Positions 16,011 to 24,558 of a stretch of 30,610 nucleotides of DNA are shown here, one piece after another (the first letter of the stretch is position 1; every line of letters begins with the position of its first letter). The notes under the pieces were generated by a model. That model searched no databases. It saw only the letters and a program-made list of their open reading frames with translations, and had not been told where the DNA came from. Source of the DNA: Candidatus Gastranaerophilales bacterium (GTDB lineage: Bacteria; Cyanobacteriota; Vampirovibrionia; Gastranaerophilales; Gastranaerophilaceae); assembly GCA_944325615.1 (NCBI GenBank), contig CALVAU010000071.1, forward strand, positions 1 to 30,610, in the 5' to 3' direction. The translations under genes were made by a program, and so were the position numbers.

Positions 16011-18152
16011 TTATTTAGAATATTTTTTGTTATACAAATAAGATAAAACCATTAAAATAATTCCTAAGGTAATGATTGCAATGAATTTGTATAAAATATC
16101 TACATTTGACATATCATACAACAGAACTTTTGCTATTGCTAAGATACATAATCCTATTCCGGAATTTTTTAGGAAATCTATATTTTTCAAAATTCCAAGA
16201 GTTGTGATTATACCGGCATAGATTATCCAGCAGAGAGATACAATGTATTGTCCGTCTTGGATAATATATTTTGTAATGATATCATTTATTTCATAGTTGA
16301 TTAGGATAAAACCTAAGAATATTGCAAGGTATTTATAAATTTTATTTTCAGTCCATTTGGCATAAAGAACTGCTGTTGCTATTCCTGATAAAAAGGCAAC
16401 TGTTCTTATATTGATTAATGGAATGAATGCTTTAAGCGGTCTGTAATGGAAGCCAGCAAATAAAAGTATTAGTGTTGCAATAATACCGAAGAAACCTGCA
16501 ATTACAGATATTGCAGCATTGGAATTGTTAGCTGCAGATAGTTTTTTCATGTTTATAGAATAAGCAAATAATAAAATTACGTTTGTCATTCTGTTAATGA
16601 AGCTTGCATAAGTATTTTCTCCGATAAATCTTTGTGTAATTATATTATTCAATTCAAGACCCATGTATAAATATATTGAGCTTATGCTGATAAATTTGAA
16701 AAATTCAGAAATATTAATTAGAGTTTTTTCATTAGATTTATTAAGTAAATAATAAGAAATCGCAGAAGATAGTATAATAGGTGTGAACATTAAAAGTCTA
16801 ATGTTCCAAATCGGGTGAAATTTTCCGATGTTTTTTATTGCCAAAACTCCGTCTATTGGAACAATTGAGCAGTAAGCTGAACCAAAACATGCGATTGCCC
16901 ATGAACCGAGAAATTTGAATTTTTCAGGATATTTATTGGCATAAAAAGCAAGTATAATCGTTTCTATTGACCAAGCAAAACATTTTGTTGTAGGTGATTT
17001 GTCACACATAAAATATACAAAAAGAAATGCTGATGACAAGAATAGATATATATAATTTTTTAAATCTTCTGTTTCTGATTTTTTTAGGTATGCGATTACA
17101 CCGTAAATTAATCCAATGCCAAGCTGTGTATAGGCAATTAAGCTGAAATCATGATGAAATACATTTATTAAAATTAGTGATAGTGCACCTAAATTAATAT
17201 AATTAAGTATTTGATAGTTAGCTTCTTTGTTCTTCAAAGTGATATCATATATTAGATATATAGCCCACAAAATTATAGGGAAAACTAACGTTATTTTATC
17301 GCAATATATTAATGCTGCAAGCGTTGTAAGCGGTAAATTTATCAGATTAACTATATTTTTACCATGATTTCTATAAGTGTATAGCAGCGATAATATATTT
17401 ATGAATATTAAATATCCGAACATAAAATTCGGTGATATATCATAGTTTGCACTTAAAAAGATCGGGTTTATATAAGCTGCCAATAAAGAAATTACAAGCA
17501 TAGAAATGGTCTTTAGCTTATCTGCAAGGAAAAATGCCAAAAGCAAAAATGCCGTCGCAATAGCGCATGTCATAGGCAGATTAAATATATGAAAGATTCC
17601 GCTTGCACAATATGTAGAGATAAACAATGCGCCAAATCCTGTGCCTAGAAGAACTTCTGAATAACTTTTTAAGCTTTCGTTGTTGTTAAGTTTTAAAGCT
17701 CCAATCATCATCGCAAAACCTGCAAGATAGCCTAATGTAATTTTTATTGCAGGCGTGAATACAAAAAACGGGGAGACAATTTTTATCAAAATAACAATCG
17801 CAATTAAAATTGCTAATGCTCCGATTTTATTAAATATATTTCCTAAGAAGATGTTTTCAAAAGAGTCAGATTTATCTTCTTTTTTCAATTCTCTTTCAAT
17901 ATATTTAGGTATTTTTTCATCTTTATCTTCTTGTTTGTTAAGTATAATTTCATCAGGAATATCAGATATAGAAAGATATTCTTCTGTTTTTTTCTCTTCT
18001 ATCGGCTTTTCTTCAACTTCATTTGTTTTATAGATAGAGTTTCTGGCAATTCTTTCCTTAATATCTTTCAAATTATCCGAAAGTTCAGATAATTTTGTCT
18101 GGATTAAAATCAGCCAAATAAGCATTAAAATAATTATAAGTGCAGTCATCAT
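16011..18152 (-). CDS. DUF2339 polytopic membrane protein
   Basis: A 713-residue protein of the DUF2339 family, function unknown. Residues 2-18 form a first span, and 19-110 are a charged, partly coiled-coil cytoplasmic segment rich in Glu and Lys. The signature region starts at about 102 (IFLGNIFNKIGALAILIAIV), followed by the conserved LLGTGFGALFISTYCA near 170 and then about 20 further hydrophobic spans to the C-terminus. Two adjacent ATGs (18152 and 18149) are possible; AAGGGGG ends 1 nt before the first, so the second is the likelier start. A textbook sigma-70 promoter (18177-18205) drives it, so it is not simply read through from nth. Expected site is the inner membrane. Confidence 0.85.
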   Translation of the reverse strand: MMTALIIILMLIWLILIQTKLSELSDNLKDIKERIARNSIYKTNEVEEKPIEEKKTEEYLSISDIPDEIILNKQEDKDEKIPKYIERELKKEDKSDSFENIFLGNIFNKIGALAILIAIVILIKIVSPFFVFTPAIKITLGYLAGFAMMIGALKLNNNESLKSYSEVLLGTGFGALFISTYCASGIFHIFNLPMTCAIATAFLLLAFFLADKLKTISMLVISLLAAYINPIFLSANYDISPNFMFGYLIFINILSLLYTYRNHGKNIVNLINLPLTTLAALIYCDKITLVFPIILWAIYLIYDITLKNKEANYQILNYINLGALSLILINVFHHDFSLIAYTQLGIGLIYGVIAYLKKSETEDLKNYIYLFLSSAFLFVYFMCDKSPTTKCFAWSIETIILAFYANKYPEKFKFLGSWAIACFGSAYCSIVPIDGVLAIKNIGKFHPIWNIRLLMFTPIILSSAISYYLLNKSNEKTLINISEFFKFISISSIYLYMGLELNNIITQRFIGENTYASFINRMTNVILLFAYSINMKKLSAANNSNAAISVIAGFFGIIATLILLFAGFHYRPLKAFIPLINIRTVAFLSGIATAVLYAKWTENKIYKYLAIFLGFILINYEINDIITKYIIQDGQYIVSLCWIIYAGIITTLGILKNIDFLKNSGIGLCILAIAKVLLYDMSNVDILYKFIAIITLGIILMVLSYLYNKKYSK

Positions 18153-18176
18153 ACCCCCTTAGTAAAAACTCTTTTA

Positions 18177-18205
18177 ATTATATGTTGTATAAGCTAAGGT
18201 GTCAA
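18177..18205 (-). promoter_or_regulatory. Consensus sigma-70 promoter of the DUF2339 gene
   Basis: On the minus strand TTGACA (complement of 18200-18205), exactly 17 nt, then TATAAT (complement of 18177-18182). Both hexamers are perfect matches. It lies just after the nth stop codon and about 20 nt before the ribosome site of the DUF2339 gene. Confidence 0.85.
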
Positions 18206-18209
18206 TTTA

Positions 18210-18833
18210 TTAAATATTTTGAGCGCAATAATCTTTAATCGGGCAAATATCGCATTTCGGATTTATCGGTTTGCAGACATTTTGACCGTGCGTTACTAAA
18301 AGGGTATTAATATCTATCCAATGTTTTATAGGCAGTTTTTCTCTTAGTGCAAATTCTGTTTCTTCCGGATTTTTTGTCTTTATATATCCGAGTCGGTTAA
18401 AAATTCTATGCACATGAACATCTACACATATTGCAGGCTCATTGAATCCTAAACTCATTACAAGGTTAGCTGTTTTTCTGCCCACACCTTTAAATTTTGT
18501 CATTTCTTCAATAGAATTGGGCACTTTTGAGTTATATTTTTCAACAAGTTCTTTTGAAAGTTCCACTATCTGCTTTGCTTTATTTGCGTAAAATCCGACT
18601 GGATAAATGGCTTTTTCAAGCGTTTTAACGTCGCATTTTGCAAAATCTTCCGGAGTGCGCCCAAGTTCCAGCATTCTTAAAGTCGCAGGATAAGTTGTTT
18701 TGTCGTTTGTTCTGAGGCTTAAAATACATGCAATAAGCACAAGATAAGGATCTTTGAAACTATCCATAAGCTTTACAAAATCACTTTTAGGCTGATCTGC
18801 CTTTTTTAAATTTTCAACAATTTCATCAATCAT
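18210..18833 (-). CDS. nth: Endonuclease III
   Basis: A DNA glycosylase/AP lyase that removes oxidised pyrimidines in base-excision repair. The 207-residue protein has the helix-hairpin-helix FKGVGRKTANLV with catalytic Lys120, catalytic Asp138 in VDVHVHR, and the [4Fe-4S] ligands Cys187, Cys194, Cys197 and Cys203 in the C-x6-C-x2-C-x5-C spacing. All these positions coincide with the E. coli enzyme's numbering. The start at 18833 lies 15 nt after the XRE gene and has no clear Shine-Dalgarno, so expression may depend on coupling to the gene before it. Cytosolic. Confidence 0.95.
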   Translation of the reverse strand: MIDEIVENLKKADQPKSDFVKLMDSFKDPYLVLIACILSLRTNDKTTYPATLRMLELGRTPEDFAKCDVKTLEKAIYPVGFYANKAKQIVELSKELVEKYNSKVPNSIEEMTKFKGVGRKTANLVMSLGFNEPAICVDVHVHRIFNRLGYIKTKNPEETEFALREKLPIKHWIDINTLLVTHGQNVCKPINPKCDICPIKDYCAQNI

Positions 18834-18848
18834 AAAAGTATTTTATTA

Positions 18849-19052
18849 CTAATCAGGTTTATATTCAATGATATCTTTAATATCACATTTGAAATAGTTA
18901 CATAGCTTGTTGATAGTACTCAATTTAACATCAATATTTTCGCCTTGCACAAGTTTTGAAATTGTGGCTTTGCTGAGATCTGTTGCTTCAGCAACTTGAT
19001 AGCCTTTCACTTTGTGCTGCCATATAAGTTCGTATAACTTTATTGTAATCAT
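18849..19052 (-). CDS. Small XRE-family (Cro/C1-type) DNA-binding regulator
   Basis: A 67-residue single-domain helix-turn-helix protein. Residues 17-40 (GYQVAEATDLSKATISKLVQ) are the HTH, with SKATISKL as recognition helix, followed by the LSTINKLCNYFKCDIKDII block of the HTH_26/XRE type. No effector domain. It is the first gene before nth, 15 nt apart. There is no Shine-Dalgarno. A TATAAT (complement of 19059-19064) ends 6 nt before the ATG, so the mRNA may be leaderless. Its promoter overlaps head-to-head with that of the pilin-like gene, so it may control both. Target unknown. Confidence 0.85.
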   Translation of the reverse strand: MITIKLYELIWQHKVKGYQVAEATDLSKATISKLVQGENIDVKLSTINKLCNYFKCDIKDIIEYKPD

Positions 19053-19058
19053 AGTCTG

Positions 19059-19087
19059 ATTATATATATTAATTTAAAACTTGACAT
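19059..19087 (-). promoter_or_regulatory. Promoter of the XRE-nth operon
   Basis: ATGTCA (complement of 19082-19087), 17 nt, TATAAT (complement of 19059-19064). The TATAAT ends 6 nt before the start codon. Its -35 overlaps the -35 of the opposite promoter. Confidence 0.55.
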
Positions 19088-19108
19088 TTTATTCATGTCT
19101 AGTAGAAT
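19081..19108 (+). promoter_or_regulatory. Promoter of the pilin-like gene
   Basis: TTGACA at 19081-19086, a 16-nt spacer and TAGAAT at 19103-19108. ATTCATGT occurs at 19091-19098 and 19111-19118, a 20-bp-spaced direct repeat overlapping the promoter and a candidate site for the adjacent XRE protein. Confidence 0.55.
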
Positions 19109-19157
19109 AAATTCATGTATAATTTATTTTTATTTAATATATTTTAAAGGAGAACGT

Positions 19158-19820
19158 ATGAAAAGAGCTTTTACACTCTCAGAAGTGCTAATAACGCTTG
19201 GAATTATCGGGATAATTGCTGCAATGACACTACCCTCGTTAATCGGGAATTATAAGATGAAAGCTTTTGAGGTAGCATTTAAAAAGCAGTATGCAGTTAT
19301 TCAAAATGCTCTTAATTTTATAACGCTACAGGAAGGAATTAACAGATGTTATATGTATCATCCAAATGGTTCTATGTCATATCAAAAAGAGGCGGCTGAT
19401 TGTGAGTTTTTGACTAATCGTATGATTTCACTTTTGAATTTAAAAGAATATTCAGATGATTTGAAAGATAACTATACCTTAAAAAGTAAAGTTTTATCAG
19501 ATGGTGGGCAATCAATTAATGATTCATGTAATTATGATTATTTCCTGAAGGCGTCAAGTCCGTATATTACTAAAGATGGTGCAGTTTTTATGTTTTGCGA
19601 TGTGTATTTAATAATTGATGTAAATGGTGAAAAAGGTCCAAATAAATGGGGACATGATGTATTTTTTATGCTTTATTCAAATCATAATAATTATTCCACT
19701 TCAAATCCTAAGATATTTTTGACGGATGAGTTTTGTTCTATAATAGAAAAAGGCGGAAAATTTCCTCGTACTATATTAAGAAATCAAAAAGAAAATACAG
19801 ATACTAGTCGTTATTGGTAA
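19158..19820 (+). CDS. Type IV pilin-like protein (prepilin N-terminal methylation motif)
   Basis: A 220-residue pseudopilin. The start is the ATG at 19158 because AAAGGAGA (19146-19153) precedes it; an upstream in-frame ATG at 19095 lies within the promoter. The N-terminus MKRA then FTLSEVLITLGIIGI is the class III signal: cleavage after residue 4 and Glu at +5. Ala replaces the usual Gly at -1. The hydrophobic helix spans about 5-27. The globular part has several cysteines (RCYMYH, ADCEF, DSCNYDY, FCDVYLI, EFCSII) that could form disulfides, and a stretch DVNGEKGPNKWGHDVFF near 155-172 like those of other secretion-type pseudopilins. It would act in a type IV pilus or type II secretion machine, whose other parts are not in the window. 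Confidence 0.85.
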   Translation: MKRAFTLSEVLITLGIIGIIAAMTLPSLIGNYKMKAFEVAFKKQYAVIQNALNFITLQEGINRCYMYHPNGSMSYQKEAADCEFLTNRMISLLNLKEYSDDLKDNYTLKSKVLSDGGQSINDSCNYDYFLKASSPYITKDGAVFMFCDVYLIIDVNGEKGPNKWGHDVFFMLYSNHNNYSTSNPKIFLTDEFCSIIEKGGKFPRTILRNQKENTDTSRYW

Positions 19821-19828
19821 ATTAAATT

Positions 19829-20842
19829 TTAAGTTAATAGATTTTCTACATCAATTCTGGTTCTTAATTTAAGAGCGTAGATATCCTCTCGAGAAAAATC
19901 TTTCATTTTCACCGCATCTTTTTCTGTCGTGACTATTGAACCGTTTGGTAATTCTTCTTCTGTGTATCTGTGATGATCGTCAAAAGATTTTTTTTCTTTT
20001 ATTTTGTAATTCGTCAAAAATTTATAAAATTGTTCAGGCTGTCCTATTGCACAAACAGCAGTGATTTCTGTATTATCCTGTAATATTTCACCTGTTTTAA
20101 TGTTATAGACATAATCAGGTTCTGTATAACATACAAAAGTTGGAATATTCATTTTTTTTGCAGTAATTTTAGCTAATTTTTCTGCTCTTGTATGATCGGT
20201 ATTTTTACTTACAATAATCATTTTATTGACCCGATTGAAAGCTTCTTTCCCCTCACGCAAAGGTCCTGCAGGCAAAAGCCTTTCGTTGCCATACATTTTT
20301 TCGCTGTCTGTGAGAATTATATCTATATCTCGATTAAGTTTTCTATGTTGAAAACCGTCATCAAGAATTATTTTTGATACATTATATTTTTCTATTGCGA
20401 ATTTTGCAGCTTTAACTCTGTTTTTTGATGTGATTACAATTACATCGTTTGTATTTTTAGCAAGCCAATAAGGCTCATCACCTGCTAGTCTTGCGTTATA
20501 AAAAATATTTTTGCCGTCTGAAATTACGTTGATTTGTTTATTTGATAAAGCTCCGCCGTATCCGCGTGAAATTATTGCAACTTTTTCACCTTTTGAAATT
20601 AAATACTTTGCGATTTCTGAGACAACCGGTGTTTTACCGACCCCGCCTGTTGTTACGTTACCAACAGAAATTACAAACGCATCAACTTTCTCAGGTTTCA
20701 AAGTCCCTGTGTCATACAGCTTGTTTTTTAGTCCGCTTCCTAATCCGTAAAATATTGAACAAAACTCCAAAAGTCTGAATAAAAATCCTTTTGCGTTCTT
20801 GTCATAATGAATTTTTGTGATTTCTGTTTTTATATTTTTCAT
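19829..20842 (-). CDS. lpxK: Tetraacyldisaccharide 4'-kinase
   Basis: LpxK phosphorylates the lipid A precursor at the inner membrane, making lipid IVA; its presence argues for an LPS-bearing outer membrane. The 337-residue protein has the P-loop TGGVGKTP (66-72), SRGYGG at 92-97, the DDGFQHRKLNRDIDIIL motif at about 162-178, RLLPAGPLREG, HHRYTEEEL and TTEKDAVKM. A membrane-associating N-terminal helix lies at about 20-40. Length is typical. Its start is 6 nt after the MlaD-like gene and lacks a Shine-Dalgarno, so it is probably translated by coupling. Confidence 0.95.
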   Translation of the reverse strand: MKNIKTEITKIHYDKNAKGFLFRLLEFCSIFYGLGSGLKNKLYDTGTLKPEKVDAFVISVGNVTTGGVGKTPVVSEIAKYLISKGEKVAIISRGYGGALSNKQINVISDGKNIFYNARLAGDEPYWLAKNTNDVIVITSKNRVKAAKFAIEKYNVSKIILDDGFQHRKLNRDIDIILTDSEKMYGNERLLPAGPLREGKEAFNRVNKMIIVSKNTDHTRAEKLAKITAKKMNIPTFVCYTEPDYVYNIKTGEILQDNTEITAVCAIGQPEQFYKFLTNYKIKEKKSFDDHHRYTEEELPNGSIVTTEKDAVKMKDFSREDIYALKLRTRIDVENLLT

Positions 20843-20848
20843 GATTTA

Positions 20849-22210
20849 TTAGAACATCAATCTCCAGAGTAAAAATCTCTTGTTCAATTTTTCGGAGAAT
20901 TTTCTCAAATTGCAAGTTGTAACTTTGGTATCTTCAATGATTGTCTGTAATTCAGTTTTCTTTTCCGGAGTCATTTTATTTACAGAAGCTAAAGCTGTAT
21001 TAAGATTAATCATAGCTTGATTTGCATTTGAAACTGCGCTTGTGAAATCATTTTTAAGCTGTTCGTTTTTAGTCATTCCGTTAACGTAACCGCTTATTTC
21101 ATTAACGTTTTGGACTATTTCTCTGATATCTGATGCCATTTGTTCAGCTTCTGCTTCATTTCCTATGATTTTGTTTATATTCTGTGCAAGTTTATCCAAA
21201 GAATTTGCAGTAGATAGCATTGTAGTCTTGAATTCTGGATCCCCTATAATTTTGTTTATGTTAGTTGACATTTCGTTGAAATCTTTTGAAGTTTGATCAA
21301 GCATAGCCATTAAAGTGTCAATGTCTTCTTTGGAAGAATCTACAAGAGCGTCAATTTTGCTCATAGTAGAGGCAGTTTGTGCTGTGAGAGAATTTATGCT
21401 TTTGATTGATGATTTTAATTCGGCAATAACTTCATCAGAAAGAATTTCGTTTACTTTTTGGTTGGTTTCAGTAAGGGATTCTGCTGCTCTGTATTGCCAT
21501 TCCATAAAGTCAGAAATTCTCATCGGCTCGATTACCGTATATGGAGATTTTTGGGTAGGATATGGCAAGGTTACATCATCTAAGGTTGATATAAACAGTT
21601 TTTTCTTTCCTTTGTATGATATAGCTTTTCCTTTCAAAAATTCAGGAAGAATTAATCCAGGAAGGTTTACTATATAATCAACTTTATAAGCATTTGGAGT
21701 TTTTATTGAATCTTTTATGTTGTATGGTACAACTTCTTTTGAGACTATTTCAATGTTTTTGATTACACCTACATCGTAATATTCATTATCAAGTTTCATC
21801 TGCACTGCATCATCTTTGTAAAGAACGTTTCTGTTTTCCATAGGAATATATATAGTTCTTGTTCTTGGCGGTGTGATTTCTAAAAACAACTCACCAATCA
21901 ATCCAGACTGTTGGATCGAAAATACTGATGCTTTTGGAATTTCTATATTAGGTTCGGTTATTACAAACTTGACTTTAACGTAACTGTTTTCGCTGTTGAT
22001 AACAGGTATAATTTCTTCTACTTGTCCAACTTTTAACCCCATCATCTGAACACCTGAACCAGGTCGCATGCCATTTACATCTTTGAAATTAATTTCAATT
22101 CTTTTAGCTGAGGTAAGTGCTCTGCCTTTTACTTTTAGAACAATACCCACCAAAAGAATTAATGCAAGAAGTGTCAAAAGCCCTACTTTAAAAGATGATG
22201 AAAATCTCAT
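20849..22210 (-). CDS. MlaD/Mce-family lipid-transport protein
   Basis: Mce proteins form hexameric periplasmic rings that move phospholipids between the membranes. The 453-residue protein has one N-terminal membrane span (8-27), then the MlaD domain at about 38-115, including FKDVNGMRPGSGVQMMGLKVGQV and SGLIGELFLEI. From about 250 a long alpha-helical, Asn/Thr/Ser-rich segment with repeated heptads follows, as in longer Mce proteins that build a needle. AGGAAAGG precedes the start. Six nt separate it from lpxK in the same operon. No MlaE or MlaF partner is in the window. Cyanobacteria and chloroplasts have an analogous protein (TGD2). Confidence 0.9.
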   Translation of the reverse strand: MRFSSSFKVGLLTLLALILLVGIVLKVKGRALTSAKRIEINFKDVNGMRPGSGVQMMGLKVGQVEEIIPVINSENSYVKVKFVITEPNIEIPKASVFSIQQSGLIGELFLEITPPRTRTIYIPMENRNVLYKDDAVQMKLDNEYYDVGVIKNIEIVSKEVVPYNIKDSIKTPNAYKVDYIVNLPGLILPEFLKGKAISYKGKKKLFISTLDDVTLPYPTQKSPYTVIEPMRISDFMEWQYRAAESLTETNQKVNEILSDEVIAELKSSIKSINSLTAQTASTMSKIDALVDSSKEDIDTLMAMLDQTSKDFNEMSTNINKIIGDPEFKTTMLSTANSLDKLAQNINKIIGNEAEAEQMASDIREIVQNVNEISGYVNGMTKNEQLKNDFTSAVSNANQAMINLNTALASVNKMTPEKKTELQTIIEDTKVTTCNLRKFSEKLNKRFLLWRLMF

Positions 22211-22280
22211 TAATAACCTTTCCTGTTCTATAATATAAAGTTATTGTAACAGAAAAATTATTTTGTGCAAAAAATTAATT

Positions 22281-23024
22281 TTATTCTAGATAATTAGCTA
22301 AGACATTCTTTACGTAATTTTGAGTTTCTTTATAAGGAGGAACTCCATCATATTTATCAACAGCTCCGGGACCTGCATTATAAGCTGCAAGAGCTAAAAT
22401 AATATTGCCATTATATTTATTAAGCATTGATTTTAAGTATTTAACTCCGCCTTCGACATTTTGTACAGGATTGAAAGGATCCTTTACTCCAAGACTGTTT
22501 GCTGTCGCAGGCATCAATTGCATAAGCCCCATTGCACCAGCTTTAGATTTCGCTCTTGTATTAAATCCTGATTCTTGTTTAATTAGTGCTTTTACAAGAT
22601 TTTCATCTACACCATGCTTTTGTGATATTTGTGATATCATGCCCAAAAGCTGACTTTTATTAGCTGAGACTGCAGGAGTCATATCTTTTTGTATTTGAAT
22701 ATCTTGTAATTCTTCTAGTGCATTATTTAGTGTGTTAGTCGGGTCTGTATTTTTTATAATATTAGCTTTTACATTCATCGCCTGAGGTCCTAAAAGTAAT
22801 GAACCAAAGTCGGCAGATGAAGTTTTTAAAACATTTTCAAAAGATTGAACGGAAGGTTTGTTTGTAGGATATATTGTATCAATCGGATTCTGTGTCTGTT
22901 GAATTTCTGGACCATTAATTTGGTTTCTAAAATTAGAAACACGACTTTGCAGCTGTGCATATCTTTGCATAGCTTGCGTTTTTCCGCCTGAATTTAATAA
23001 TCCCTGTATCATTTCCGAGAACAT
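22281..23024 (-). CDS. Lytic transglycosylase (SLT domain)
   Basis: Cleaves peptidoglycan glycan strands. The 247-residue protein has an SLT domain at about 128-245 with catalytic Glu151 (ALIKQESGFN), AGAMGLMQLMP at 162-172, NVEGGVKYL at 189-197 and ALAAYNAGPGAV at 211-222. The first 120 residues are Gln/Asn-rich with no signal peptide, so export must use another route, or the protein works with a secretion or flagellar-type machine. Upstream is G-rich (GAGGGGCGGAAG) but has no strict Shine-Dalgarno. It lies 70 nt before the MlaD-like gene on the same strand. Confidence 0.9.
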   Translation of the reverse strand: MFSEMIQGLLNSGGKTQAMQRYAQLQSRVSNFRNQINGPEIQQTQNPIDTIYPTNKPSVQSFENVLKTSSADFGSLLLGPQAMNVKANIIKNTDPTNTLNNALEELQDIQIQKDMTPAVSANKSQLLGMISQISQKHGVDENLVKALIKQESGFNTRAKSKAGAMGLMQLMPATANSLGVKDPFNPVQNVEGGVKYLKSMLNKYNGNIILALAAYNAGPGAVDKYDGVPPYKETQNYVKNVLANYLE

Positions 23025-23211
23025 ATCTTCCGCCCCTCGTCTTTTTGAAAAACTGTACGTCTTTCAATTTCCATAACTATTGTATAATTTACTACCCTGT
23101 TTGTTATCCTCTATTTGAATTAATGATTTTTGTAAAAATGTCAAAATTTGAAATAAAGTAGCAATTTTATTTCAGGAGATTTTTTATTTAAAGTTCGCAT
23201 AATAGAATATC

Positions 23212-24258
23212 TTATCTGATAAACATGCAATCGCCGTATGAGAAAAATCTGTAATTGTTTTTTACTGCTTCTTTATATGCTTTAAAAATAAAATCTTTAC
23301 CAGCAAGCGCAGATACCAGCATCAAAAGTGTTGACTTTGGCAGGTGAAAATTTGTAATCAATTCATCAATTACTTTAAATTCATAAGGTGGATATATAAA
23401 CAATTCAGAATGATCATGACAAGCTTTTATACAGCCGTATTTTTGATAAGCAGTCTCTAAGGTTCTTACTGTTGTTGTTCCAACTGCTACTAGTTTTTTG
23501 CCGTTTGCTTTAGCCTCATTAATCTTTTTTGCTGTCTCTTCTGATATTTCAAAGGTCTCAGAATGCATTTTATGTTCAAGAATATTTCCACACTTCACAG
23601 GTCTAAAAGTTCCAAGCCCTACATTTAGGGTAACATAAGCTATTTCTACACCTTTCTCCTGAAGCTTTTGCAAAATCTCCTTTGTAAAATGTAATCCTGC
23701 CGTAGGAGCAGCGACAGAACCTTCATCTTTTGCATAGACAGTCTGATAACGTTCAAAATCAAGTTTTTTTATATCTTCATTCGCTAATTTTCTTTCAATG
23801 TAAGGAGGAAGCGGAATATTACCGTTTCGGTGCAAAACATCTAAGATATTCCCCTCATAAATCAATTCAACAATCCAACTGCCGTCTTCTTCCGTTTTTT
23901 CTAGAGCTTTAGCTGATAACTCGTCGCTTATTTTTATAATTGTACCTTCTTTAATTCTTTTTGACGGCTTAATCAGTGTTTCCCATTTTTTGCCCTCAAG
24001 CTGTTTTAGAAGAAAAACTTCGATTTTAGCACCGGTTTCTTCTTTCACTCCATAAAGGCGTGCAGGCATGACTTTTGTGTTGTTTAATACCAAAATTGAA
24101 TTATCATCAATCAAATCCACAATATCGTAAAAGTGCTTGTGATTGATAGTTTTAGCATTCCTGTCAAGTAACATCATTTTTGAGTTTTCTCGCTTATCGG
24201 CTGGAAGTTGTGCGATAAGATTTTCAGGTAAATTATAATCAAATTCTGATAATAGCAT
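23212..24258 (-). CDS. queA: S-adenosylmethionine:tRNA ribosyltransferase-isomerase
   Basis: QueA adds the SAM-derived ribosyl moiety to preQ1 in tRNA, forming epoxyqueuosine. The 348-residue length is normal. Recognised blocks: PENLIAQLPADKRENSKMM (residues 11-29), VLNNTKVMPARLYG, AAPTAGLHFT, NVGLGTFRPV, GTTTVRTLE, SELFIYPPYEF and NFHLPKSTLLMLVSAL. Start at 24258, 2 nt after the 97-residue gene; a weak GAGAAAG lies upstream. It is the last gene of yidC-unknown-queA. Cytosolic. Confidence 0.97.
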   Translation of the reverse strand: MLLSEFDYNLPENLIAQLPADKRENSKMMLLDRNAKTINHKHFYDIVDLIDDNSILVLNNTKVMPARLYGVKEETGAKIEVFLLKQLEGKKWETLIKPSKRIKEGTIIKISDELSAKALEKTEEDGSWIVELIYEGNILDVLHRNGNIPLPPYIERKLANEDIKKLDFERYQTVYAKDEGSVAAPTAGLHFTKEILQKLQEKGVEIAYVTLNVGLGTFRPVKCGNILEHKMHSETFEISEETAKKINEAKANGKKLVAVGTTTVRTLETAYQKYGCIKACHDHSELFIYPPYEFKVIDELITNFHLPKSTLLMLVSALAGKDFIFKAYKEAVKNNYRFFSYGDCMFIR

Positions 24259-24260
24259 TT

Positions 24261-24554
24261 TTAAAACTTTCTCAATATTTTTTTGAAAAATCCTGTAATA
24301 CGTGCCTTATAATATTCCGCATTTCCAAAAAGTTTTTTATAAAAGTCATCACCATCTTTTGTGATTTTATATATCTCTTTACCTTTTGATGTCGTGGAAT
24401 CTTTTATCAAACCTTGAGTTATAAATTCATCAAGTGTTTCTTTTCCGCATTTTGCACGTAAGTGATTAATTGTGCCTTTTCTGTTTCTTACTGCATAATC
24501 TATCCCCTTTAAGTATTGCTTAGTTAAGTTTTGTGTTGTTTGGGGAATTTTCAT
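24261..24554 (-). CDS. Small basic protein of unknown function between yidC and queA
   Basis: A 97-residue, Lys-rich protein without signal peptide or membrane span. The order of helices and the turn KITKDGDDFYKKL near 65-77 resemble a winged-helix fold (helix, helix, recognition helix ETLDEFITQGLI, then a beta hairpin DSTTSKGKEIYKI). This fold call is a guess from pattern. It has AAGGA before its ATG and sits 4 nt after yidC and 2 nt before queA, so it is cotranscribed with both. Confidence 0.55.
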   Translation of the reverse strand: MKIPQTTQNLTKQYLKGIDYAVRNRKGTINHLRAKCGKETLDEFITQGLIKDSTTSKGKEIYKITKDGDDFYKKLFGNAEYYKARITGFFKKILRKF

Positions 24555-24558
24555 TATG

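Noticed and set aside
19095..19157. Longer pilin start at ATG 19095
   Set aside because: It would overlap the promoter, lacks a ribosome site and would bury the prepilin leader.
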